From Acidimicrobiaceae bacterium (lineage in GTDB: Bacteria > Actinomycetota > Acidimicrobiia > Acidimicrobiales > Bog-793), in assembly GCA_003159795.1 (NCBI GenBank), contig PLPK01000059.1:1-46173 (forward strand): 46,173 nt of DNA, read 5' to 3'. This document shows, one piece after another, positions 39,657-46,173 of this stretch; position 1 is the first letter of the stretch, and each line of letters starts with the position of its first letter. Made by a program: the position numbers and the translations under genes. The notes below the pieces were generated by a model, which saw only the letters and a program-made list of their open reading frames with translations, was not told the DNA's origin and made no database searches.

Positions 39657-40846
39657 CCCACCTCATGCCGACCTACCGCGAGCCGACCGTCCGGTTCGTC
39701 TCGGGGCACGGCTGCCGGCTCGTCGACGACGGGGGGAAGGTCTACCTCGACTTCCTCTCCGGGCTCGGGGTCACCTCGCTCGGCCACGCCGACCCCGTCG
39801 TCGGCACCGCAATCGCGGCCCAGGCGGCTCGCCTCCTCCACGTCTCGAACATCTTCGGCAACGAGTTCAACGAGGACGTGGCGGCGCAGCTCGACTACCT
39901 CGTCGGCGACGGGATCTCACTCGGCGGTCAGGTGTTCTTCGCCAACTCCGGGGCCGAGGCGAACGAGTGCGCCATCAAGCTCGCCCGCCGTTACGGCGGA
40001 CCGGGGCGCTACGGGATCGTGTCGGCGTTCGGCTCGTTCCACGGGCGGACGCTCGCGACCCTGCACGCGACGGGTCAGCCCGCCAAGCACGAGGCGTTCC
40101 TGCCCCTGCCGGCGGGCTTCAGCCACGTCCCCTACGGCGACCCAGAGGCGCTACGGGCGATCGATCCGACCGCCGTCGTCGCCGTGCTCCTCGAGCCGAT
40201 CCTCGGCGAGTCCGGCGTCGTGCCGCCGCCGCCCGGCTACCTCGCCAGCGTGCGTGCGATCTGCGACGAGCTCGGGCTACTGCTGATCGTCGACGAGATC
40301 CAGACCGGGCTCGGTCGCACGGGGCGGTGGTTCGCCTTTCAGCACGAGGCGGTCGTGCCGGACATCGTGACGGTCGCCAAGGCGCTCGGCAACGGTGTCC
40401 CGGTCGGCGCCTGCTGGGCCCGTCCGGAGGTCGCCAAGGCCTTCCGGCCCGGCGACCACGGGTCGACGTTCGGGGGACAGCCGTTCGCGATGGCCGTCGC
40501 GCAGGCGACGCTCGGGCGGCTGCGCTCGATCGACGCGCCCGGGATCGCCGCGCGGCTCGGGCCGCGTCTCGCGCGTTCGTTCGCCGGAATCGACGGGGTC
40601 GCGAGCGTGCGCGGCGCGGGGTTCCTGCTGGGCGCGGTGCTCGAGGACGGCATCGACTCGCGGGCCGTCTTCGGCGAGGCGCTGGCAGCCGGGCTCGTCG
40701 TCAACGCGCCGGTGCCCGGTGTCGTCCGCCTCATGCCGCCGTTCATCGTCACCGAGGCGGACTGCGACGAGGCGGTGGCTCTGCTTGGTGTGGCGATCGG
40801 ACGGGCGGGAGCATCGGCTCGGAAGTCCACAGGCGAGAGGGGATGA
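39653..40846 (+). CDS. argD: Acetylornithine aminotransferase
   Basis: ArgD is a class III PLP aminotransferase producing N-acetylornithine. The 397-aa protein has YLDFLSGLGVTSLGHADPVV, NSGAEANECAIKLARRYGG (PLP phosphate), SAFGSFHGRTLATLHATGQP, LLIVDEIQTGLGRTGRWFAF and TVAKALGNGVPVGACWAR with the PLP lysine, then HGSTFGGQPFAMAVA. The start is GTG 39653, overlapping argB by 4 nt. The last 10 residues are polar and variable, and the argF ribosome site lies inside this gene's end. Confidence 0.96.
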   Translation: MTHLMPTYREPTVRFVSGHGCRLVDDGGKVYLDFLSGLGVTSLGHADPVVGTAIAAQAARLLHVSNIFGNEFNEDVAAQLDYLVGDGISLGGQVFFANSGAEANECAIKLARRYGGPGRYGIVSAFGSFHGRTLATLHATGQPAKHEAFLPLPAGFSHVPYGDPEALRAIDPTAVVAVLLEPILGESGVVPPPPGYLASVRAICDELGLLLIVDEIQTGLGRTGRWFAFQHEAVVPDIVTVAKALGNGVPVGACWARPEVAKAFRPGDHGSTFGGQPFAMAVAQATLGRLRSIDAPGIAARLGPRLARSFAGIDGVASVRGAGFLLGAVLEDGIDSRAVFGEALAAGLVVNAPVPGVVRLMPPFIVTEADCDEAVALLGVAIGRAGASARKSTGERG

Positions 40847-40847
40847 A

Positions 40848-41768
40848 GTGACGCGCAACCTGCTGCTGGTCTCGGATCTCGCACCGGGGGAGATCACGAA
40901 CGTGCTGGATCTCGCCGAGCGCGCCGCGCTGCCGCGCTGTCTTGAGGGGCGCGGCGCGGCCCTCGTCTTCGAGTTCCCCTCGGCGCGCACGCGCAACGCC
41001 GCCGAGATGGCCGTCGTCGACCTGGGTGGGCATCCTGTGACGATCCGTGGCGAGGAGATCGGCTTCGACGTGCGCGAGTCGGTCGAGGACGTGGCACGCA
41101 CCTTGGGCGGCTACCACGCGCTCATCGCCGCCCGCGTCGCCGACCACCAGACGCTGACCCAGTTGGTCGCGGCGCTCGGCGCCGCGGGGATGCCGGTCCC
41201 GGTCGTCAACCTGCTCTCGAACGTCGAGCACCCGACCCAGGCGCTCGGCGACCTCTTGACGATCCGGCAGTGCCTGGGCTCGCTCGAGGGCAAGAAGGTC
41301 GTCTTCATCGGGGACGCCAACAACGTCTGCCGCTCGCTCGTCGCCGCCTGCGCGGCCGTAGGCGCGGCGATCACCGTCGCCTCGCCGCAGGGCTGGGGCC
41401 TCGATGCGGAGTCCGTCTCGGCGGCGCGTGCCGCGGGCGGCACGGTCGAGGCCACCGACGACCCGGGCGAGGCGGTCGGTGGCGCCGACGTCGTCTACAC
41501 CGACGTGTGGGTGTCGATGGCCGACAAGGACGAGGCGGCGGCGAAGCGGGCCGCCTTCGCCGGCTTTACCGTCGACGCCGCGCTCGTCGCGAGGGCCTCC
41601 CCCGGGGCGATCGTGCTGCACTGCCTGCCTGCCCACCGCGGGGAGGAGATCACGGCCGAGGTTCTCGAGGGGCCGCAGAGTCGGGTGTGGGTCCAGGCGG
41701 CGAATCGCCGGCACTCCAAGCGCGGACTCTTCTCGTTCCTCCTGTCGGCCGGGGGGGATGCGTCGTGA
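40848..41768 (+). CDS. argF: Ornithine carbamoyltransferase
   Basis: ArgF condenses ornithine with carbamoyl phosphate to citrulline. The 306-aa protein shows ALVFEFPSARTRNAAEMAVV, the carbamoyl-phosphate loop, here SARTR where most enzymes have STRTR. It also has GGYHALIAARV, NLLSNVEHPTQALGDLLTI (HPTQ motif), VVFIGDANNVCRSL, VYTDVWVSMADKDEAA, and the ornithine-site HCLPAHRGEEI. GTG 40848 lies 5 nt after GAGAGGGG. An ATG at 40843 leads to an immediate stop and is not the start. Confidence 0.94.
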   Translation: MTRNLLLVSDLAPGEITNVLDLAERAALPRCLEGRGAALVFEFPSARTRNAAEMAVVDLGGHPVTIRGEEIGFDVRESVEDVARTLGGYHALIAARVADHQTLTQLVAALGAAGMPVPVVNLLSNVEHPTQALGDLLTIRQCLGSLEGKKVVFIGDANNVCRSLVAACAAVGAAITVASPQGWGLDAESVSAARAAGGTVEATDDPGEAVGGADVVYTDVWVSMADKDEAAAKRAAFAGFTVDAALVARASPGAIVLHCLPAHRGEEITAEVLEGPQSRVWVQAANRRHSKRGLFSFLLSAGGDAS

Positions 41769-42241
41769 GCCGCGTCCCGAAGAACCGACGACAGCACCTG
41801 CTCTCACGCCTCCTCGCCGACAATGCCGTCGTGAGCCAGTCCCAGCTCGTCGAGCTGCTGCTGGCGGAGGGCATCGACGCCACCCAGGCGACGATCTCGC
41901 GGGACCTCGAGGAACTCGGCGCACTGAAGGTGCGGATGCCCGGGATCAGCCACCCCGTCTACGCCATCGCCGAGCTGCCCCAGGCCCAGCAGACGCCCAT
42001 CGAGCATCTGCGCCGGGTGCTCGGCGAGTGGGTCGTCGAGATATCGTCGTCGGCCAACCTTGTCGTCGTCCGCACGCCGCCCGGATCGGCCCACGTCGTC
42101 GCCTCGGCGCTCGACCGTTCCCGGGTCGACGGCATGGTCGGCACGGTGGCGGGGGACGACACGGTGCTCGTCGTCGCCGACGCGGCGACCGGGGGAGCGG
42201 GCCTCGCGAGCCTGCTCGGCCGGCTCGCCGGGCGGCAGTAA
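41765..42241 (+). CDS. argR: Arginine repressor
   Basis: ArgR is a hexameric, arginine-dependent regulator. The 158-aa protein has an N-terminal winged helix: RRQHLLSRLLADNAVVSQSQ, LVELLLAEGIDATQATISRD, LEELGALKVR. A C-terminal oligomerisation and arginine-binding domain follows, ending GMVGTVAGDDTVLVVAD with the Asp-Asp pair for arginine. Its GTG start overlaps argF by 4 nt. Sitting inside the operon, it is expected to repress its own expression through the palindrome at the argC promoter. Confidence 0.96.
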   Translation: MSRVPKNRRQHLLSRLLADNAVVSQSQLVELLLAEGIDATQATISRDLEELGALKVRMPGISHPVYAIAELPQAQQTPIEHLRRVLGEWVVEISSSANLVVVRTPPGSAHVVASALDRSRVDGMVGTVAGDDTVLVVADAATGGAGLASLLGRLAGRQ

Positions 42242-42286
42242 CCAGATCATCGCAACAACCGGCGCAGCCGGAGGAAGAGGTCCAAA

Positions 42287-43492
42287 GTGACAACACGGGT
42301 GGTGCTCGCCTACTCGGGGGGACTCGACACGTCCGCCGCGGTGCACTGGCTCGGAGCCGAACGCGGCTACGAGGTCATCGCCGTCGCCGTCGACGTCGGC
42401 CAGGGCGGTGATTTCGAGGCGATCCGCCAGCGGGCGCTCGCCGCCGGGGCGGTCGAGGCGGTCGTCATCGACGCCCGGGCCGATTTCGCCGCCGACTACG
42501 CGGTGCCGGCGCTGCAGGCGAACGCGCTCTACGAGGGTCGCTACCCGCTCGTCTCAGCGCTCTCGCGCCCCGTGATCGTCTGGCACCTCGTCGACCAGGC
42601 GCGCCGTCACGGTGCGACGGTGGTCGCGCACGGCTGTACCGGGAAGGGCAACGATCAGGTCCGCTTCGAGGTGGGCACGCGGGCGCTCGCGCCGGAGCTA
42701 GAGATCGTCGCGCCCGCCCGCGAGTGGCAGTGGACCCGCGAGCAGACCATCGAGTACACGGAGGCCCACGACATCCCCGTCGAAGTGACGCGGGAGAAGA
42801 TCTACTCGATCGACGAGAACCTCTGGGGGCGTGCGATCGAGTGCGGGGCGATCGAGGACCCCTGGGTCGCACCGGTCGAGGACATGTACTCCCTGACGCA
42901 CGAGACGGCGACGGAGCCGGTCGAGGTGACGGTCGGGTTCGAGGCGGGTGTGCCCGTCTCGCTCGACGGGGAGCCGCTCGGGCTCGTCGAGCTCATCGAC
43001 CGGATCGGCAGGATCGCCGGCTCGGCCGGGTTCGGGCGGATCGACATGGTCGAGAACCGGCGGGTCGGGATCAAGAGCCGGGAGGTCTACGAGTGCCCGG
43101 CCTCACTGGCCCTCGTCTTCGCCCACGCCGACCTCGAGGGGTTAACGCTGGAGCGTGACCTCGCCCACGAGAAGGCGCGGCTCGAACCGCGCTTTGCCGA
43201 ACTCGTCTACGACGGGATGTGGTTCTCGCCGTTGCGGGAGGCCCTCTCGGCCTTTGTCGCCTCGTCACAGCGTCACGTCACCGGCGAGGTCCGCCTGCGC
43301 TTCACGCTGGGCGGCCACGTCGCCGTCACGGGCCGGCGCAGCCCGGTCGGACTGTACGACTACGGGCTCGCGACCTACGACGCCGCCGACGCCTTCCGTC
43401 ACGAGGACGCCGAGGGCTATATCCGCATCTATGGTCTGGGGATCAAGACGTGGGCGTGCCGGCAGAAGGCGGCGCACGCCGGAAAGGACTGA
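42287..43492 (+). CDS. argG: Argininosuccinate synthase
   Basis: ArgG joins citrulline and aspartate using ATP. The 401-aa protein shows the PP-loop VVLAYSGGLDTSAAVHWL, VAVDVGQGGDFEAIRQRAL, YPLVSALSRPVIV, AHGCTGKGNDQVRFEVG, REWQWTREQTIEYTEAHDIP and YSIDENLWGRAIECG. The start GTG 42287 follows GAGGAAGAGG with good spacing. A 45-nt gap after argR contains a small hairpin with CCGGC/GCCGG arms (42259-42271) directly before the ribosome site. I found no second ARG box there. Confidence 0.97.
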   Translation: MTTRVVLAYSGGLDTSAAVHWLGAERGYEVIAVAVDVGQGGDFEAIRQRALAAGAVEAVVIDARADFAADYAVPALQANALYEGRYPLVSALSRPVIVWHLVDQARRHGATVVAHGCTGKGNDQVRFEVGTRALAPELEIVAPAREWQWTREQTIEYTEAHDIPVEVTREKIYSIDENLWGRAIECGAIEDPWVAPVEDMYSLTHETATEPVEVTVGFEAGVPVSLDGEPLGLVELIDRIGRIAGSAGFGRIDMVENRRVGIKSREVYECPASLALVFAHADLEGLTLERDLAHEKARLEPRFAELVYDGMWFSPLREALSAFVASSQRHVTGEVRLRFTLGGHVAVTGRRSPVGLYDYGLATYDAADAFRHEDAEGYIRIYGLGIKTWACRQKAAHAGKD

Positions 43493-43494
43493 CC

Positions 43495-44892
43495 GTGGCG
43501 CTCTGGTCGAGACGGATGAGGACGCCGCCCGCCAAGGCGATGATGGCGTTCACCGAGAGCCTCTCGTTCGACCGGGCGCTCTGGCGTGACGACCTCGACG
43601 GATCGATCGCCCACGTGCGCGGTCTCGAACACACGGGCGTTCTCGACGAGGCCGACACCGCGAAGCTGCTCGCCGCGCTGGACGCCGTCGGCGCCGAGTT
43701 CTCGTCCGGGCGGTTCGAGTTCGTCGCCGACGATGAGGACATCCATACGGCGATCGAGCGGCGCGTCACGGAGCTGGCGGGGGACGCCGGTGCCAAGCTC
43801 CACACGGCGCGCAGCCGCAACGACCAGGTGGCGACGGCGTTGCGGCTCTACACGCGCCGCCGCCTCGGCGAGGTCGGCAACCTGGCTCTCGACCTCGGCG
43901 AGACACTGCGCGAGCGGGCCGCCCGCGCCGAGGGGATCATGCTGCCGGGGTATACCCACCTGCAGCGGGCCCAACCCGTCGCACTGGCGAGCCAGCTGCT
44001 CGCCCACGGCTGGGCGCTCGCCCGCGACGTCGACCGCCTGCTCGACACCCGGCGTCGCCTCGACGTCTCGCCGTTGGGGGCGGGCGCGCTCGCCGGTTCG
44101 TCGCTGCTCCTCGACCCGGACTGGGTGGCGGGCGAGCTCGGATTCGCCGGGCGGTTCGACAACTCGCTCGACGCCGTCGCCGACCGCGATTTCGTCGCCG
44201 AGACGCTGTTCGACCTCGCCCTTCTCGGTGTCCACCTCTCGCGTCTCGGCGAGGAGTTTGTCCTCTTCTCGACGACCGAGTTCGGCTTTTACCAGCTCGA
44301 CGACGCCTGGTCGACGGGGAGCTCGATGCTGCCCCAGAAGAAGAACCCCGACATCGCCGAGCTCGCCCGCGGCAAGGCCGGCCGGCTGATCGGCCACCTC
44401 ACCGGGTTCCTCGCCACGCTCAAGGGTCTGCCGTTCGCCTACAACCGAGACCTCCAGGAGGACAAGGAGCCGCTCTTCGATGCCTTCGACCAGGTGACGA
44501 GGGCGCTCGTCGCCGTGCGCGGGCTCGTCGACACGGTCCGTTTCGACGAGGAGACGATGAGTACGGCGGCCGCCGATCCGGCGCTCTACGCCGTCGACCT
44601 CGCCGAGTGGCTGGTCGAGCGGGGGATGCCCTTCCGGCGGGCGCACGGCCTCGTCGGCGACCTGGTGCGGCGCTCGCTCGAGGAGTCCAAGCCCCTCGCC
44701 GAGCTCGTGCTCGCCGAGCCGGCCCTCGGGCGCAACGCCGTGCCGGTGGTCGAGCCCGACCTCGCGGGGGCGACCCGGCCGAAGGGCGCTCCCGCGGCCC
44801 GCGGCGGCGTCGCCGATCAGCTCGAGCGCTTCGCCGAACGCCTGCGGGCGGACCGGGCGCGCCTCGACGGAACCGGCCGGCCGACCCGCTAG
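43495..44892 (+). CDS. argH: Argininosuccinate lyase
   Basis: ArgH splits argininosuccinate to arginine and fumarate. The 465-aa member of the fumarase/aspartase superfamily shows LHTARSRNDQVATALRLYTR, LPGYTHLQRAQPVALASQLL (His base region), the DSVADRD-like LDAVADRDFVAETLF, and the signature GSSMLPQKKNPDIAELARG with the catalytic Ser. A flexible C-terminal region carries GMPFRRAHGLVGDLVRRSLE. GTG 43495 lies 2 nt after the argG stop. It ends 2 nt before the glycosylase gene. Confidence 0.97.
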   Translation: MALWSRRMRTPPAKAMMAFTESLSFDRALWRDDLDGSIAHVRGLEHTGVLDEADTAKLLAALDAVGAEFSSGRFEFVADDEDIHTAIERRVTELAGDAGAKLHTARSRNDQVATALRLYTRRRLGEVGNLALDLGETLRERAARAEGIMLPGYTHLQRAQPVALASQLLAHGWALARDVDRLLDTRRRLDVSPLGAGALAGSSLLLDPDWVAGELGFAGRFDNSLDAVADRDFVAETLFDLALLGVHLSRLGEEFVLFSTTEFGFYQLDDAWSTGSSMLPQKKNPDIAELARGKAGRLIGHLTGFLATLKGLPFAYNRDLQEDKEPLFDAFDQVTRALVAVRGLVDTVRFDEETMSTAAADPALYAVDLAEWLVERGMPFRRAHGLVGDLVRRSLEESKPLAELVLAEPALGRNAVPVVEPDLAGATRPKGAPAARGGVADQLERFAERLRADRARLDGTGRPTR

Positions 44893-44894
44893 CG

Positions 44895-45503
44895 GTGGCC
44901 GGTTCAGGGCGGCTGACCAGGGAGTTCTTCGCCCGCGACGCGATTGTGGTCGCGCCCGAGCTGCTCAACCTTGTCCTCGTCGGCCGAGGTGCTGCCGGGC
45001 GGATCGTCGAGGCCGAGGCCTACGGGGGCGAGCTCGACGCCGCGAGCCACGCCTACCGGGGCGCAACGCGCCGCAACGCGACGATGTTCGGCCCGCCCGG
45101 GCACCTCTACGTCTACTTCACCTACGGGATGCACCACTGCGCCAACGTCGTCTGCGGGCCGGAGGGTGTCGCCCGCGCCGTCCTCATCAGGGCGTTGGCG
45201 CCGCTCAGGGGGCTGGGCGCGATGCGGCGACGCCGCGGCGGCCATCTATCGGACGTGGAGCTCTGTTCCGGCCCGGCCAAGCTCTGCCAAGCCCTCGGGA
45301 TCGACCGTGCCGACGACGGGGCGGACCTGGTCAGCGGGGGTGGGCTCGCCCTCGTTGACGACGCGACGCCCCCGCCCGCCGACCCCCGGTGCGGGAGGCG
45401 GGTCGGGCTGTCCGCACGGACCGGCGAGGCCGCGGTCCACCCGTGGCGGTTCGCCGTGCCCGGCGACCCCAACGTGTCGGCAGCCGGCTGGGCGCTTGAA
45501 TGA
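44895..45503 (+). CDS. mpg: 3-methyladenine DNA glycosylase (AAG/MPG family)
   Basis: The enzyme excises alkylated purines. The 202-aa protein matches the AAG fold: RLTREFFARDAIVVAPELLN, GRIVEAEAYGGELDAASHAY with the catalytic Glu, RNATMFGPPGHLYVYFTYGM, HHCANVVCGPEGVARAVLIR, CSGPAKLCQALGID and WRFAVPGDPNVS. The GTG lies 2 nt after argH, so it is co-transcribed with the arginine genes, without a metabolic reason that I can see. The -35-like hexamer of the rRNA promoter overlaps its last codons. Confidence 0.95.
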   Translation: MAGSGRLTREFFARDAIVVAPELLNLVLVGRGAAGRIVEAEAYGGELDAASHAYRGATRRNATMFGPPGHLYVYFTYGMHHCANVVCGPEGVARAVLIRALAPLRGLGAMRRRRGGHLSDVELCSGPAKLCQALGIDRADDGADLVSGGGLALVDDATPPPADPRCGRRVGLSARTGEAAVHPWRFAVPGDPNVSAAGWALE

Positions 45504-45526
45504 CACCCCGAACGGGGTGCTAAGGT
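45496..45526 (+). promoter_or_regulatory. Candidate rRNA promoter with a palindrome in its spacer
   Basis: TTGAAT (45496-45501) and TAAGGT (45521-45526) are separated by 19 bp that contain the perfect palindrome CACCCCG-AA-CGGGGTG (45504-45519). The palindrome could also act as a hairpin terminator for the argH-mpg transcript. A long spacer with a central palindrome is unusual for a constitutive promoter. Confidence 0.5.
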
Positions 45527-45878
45527 GACCCGCAGCTCGGAAATCGGTTTTGACGCCGAGCAGTGTCCTCAGGCGGGTTACCGCCGGGGGGCTGCGCTGC
45601 GGATCCCCGACTCGTAAGGGCCGGTGTGGTCTGCAGAACGCCCGGGTACCTCCTTCCGCAAGGAAGTGTGCCTCGTCGTCGCTCTTTGAGAACGGAATAG
45701 GAACAGCCAAAAGCCAGTGCGGGCGACCGCGCAGGCCCTTCGGGGTCCGCGGGGTCGCTAAGTCAATAAGCACTGAACACGGACAACGTCCGTTTTGGTG
45801 CCAGTCGGTGGGAGGGCGTCCGAAGCCCTCGCGCCGGCTCTCCAGATCGAAACGGCAGCTTTCAGCCGCCGTACGATC
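45527..45878 (+). other. 16S rRNA leader region
   Basis: About 350 bp lie between the promoter and 16S, with no protein gene. It holds a CTTCC/GGAAG hairpin near 45655, a boxA-like site (listed separately), and at 45779-45796 the hairpin ACGGAC-AAC-GTCCGT followed by TTT, which looks like a weak intrinsic terminator or a processing signal. RNase III stems cannot be assigned because the 3' end of 16S is outside the window. Confidence 0.55.
45681..45693 (+). promoter_or_regulatory. boxA-like rRNA antitermination site
   Basis: GCTCTTTGAGAAC matches the boxA core (GCTCTTT) found in bacterial rRNA leaders, where NusB/NusE bind to prevent premature termination. Position about 190 nt before 16S is suitable. 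Confidence 0.55.
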
Positions 45879-46173
45879 TCGATGGAGAGTTTGATCCTGG
45901 CTCAGGACGAACGCTGGCGGCGTGCCTAATACATGCAAGTCGAACGGGGTCCATTTGGTGGTAACACCGAAGAAGACCTAGTGGCGAACGGGTGCGTAAC
46001 ACGTGAGCAACCTACCCCGAAGACCGGGATAACATCGGGAAACTGATGCTAATACCGGATACCCCCACGAGCCCGTATGGGCTCGCGAGGAAAGGGTTTC
46101 CGCTTCGGGAGGGGCTCGCGGCCTATCAGCTAGTTGGTGCGGTAACGGCCCACCAAGGCGACGACGGGTAGCT
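45879..46173 (+). rRNA. rrs: 16S ribosomal RNA, 5' part (truncated by window end)
   Basis: The universal 5' segment AGAGTTTGATCCTGGCTCAG starts at 45886, followed by ACGAACGCTGGCGGCGTGCC, TAATACATGCAAGTCGAACG and AACGGGTGCGTAACACGTGA. The mature end is placed about 7 nt before AGAG by analogy with E. coli. The stretch GAGCAACCTACCCCGAAGAC with CTAATACCGGATA is, from memory, like Acidimicrobiia. About 295 nt are present; 23S and 5S would follow outside the window. Confidence 0.97.

Noticed and set aside
1-46173. CRISPR array, prophage, toxin-antitoxin or restriction system
   Set aside because: No regularly spaced repeats, cas, capsid, integrase or restriction gene was seen on either strand. 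TnpB is the only CRISPR-related protein.

Overview
The window is about 46 kb of very GC-rich DNA from an actinobacterium, most likely of the class Acidimicrobiia. The start of a 16S rRNA gene at the right edge has an Acidimicrobiia-like 5' domain (from memory, not aligned). A mycothiol synthase gene (mshD) and remnants of F420-type oxidoreductases also fit Actinobacteria. GTG starts, 4-nt stop/start overlaps and apparent leaderless promoters are common throughout.

Layout. 1-4.1 kb: the end of ruvX, then aroE, a rodA-like SEDS gene and a DUF151 nuclease-like gene, running into a second SEDS gene on the opposite strand. 4.1-8 kb: ppk and ppx, making and degrading polyphosphate. 8-11.1 kb: a flippase-like membrane protein, an AI-2E/PerM-type permease and a polyprenol-phosphate mannose synthase. 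11.4-14 kb: an FGGY gluconokinase and an aldo/keto reductase on the minus strand.

14-22.3 kb is an accessory, partly decaying region. It holds a multiply frameshifted gene relic, a luciferase-like monooxygenase broken by a frameshift, a double-GNAT protein, a TnpB element with all catalytic residues present and a possible omega RNA, two exported proteins (one an internally duplicated lipoprotein), an unknown protein, menG with a small membrane protein, and a heavily frameshifted deazaflavin-dependent nitroreductase pseudogene.

22.3-26.4 kb: a membrane-anchored FKBP protein, rlmN-mshD, divergent nth and a 64-aa protein. 26.4-33.4 kb: a histidine operon hisD-C-B-H-A-F, a GroES-like gene, hisI and ygfZ; hisG and hisE are not in the window. 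33.4-36.3 kb: a two-component system on the minus strand, and trpF preceded by a short overlapping leader ORF. 36.6-45.5 kb: a complete arginine cluster argC-J-B-D-F-R-G-H followed by a 3-methyladenine glycosylase gene, with an ArgR-like palindrome over the argC promoter. The rRNA promoter, leader and 16S 5' end close the window.

I found no CRISPR array, prophage or clear new multigene system. The most notable signals are the TnpB locus, the set of -10-like hexamers placed 6-8 nt before start codons, the short leader ORF before trpF, and a perfect palindrome inside the rRNA promoter spacer.
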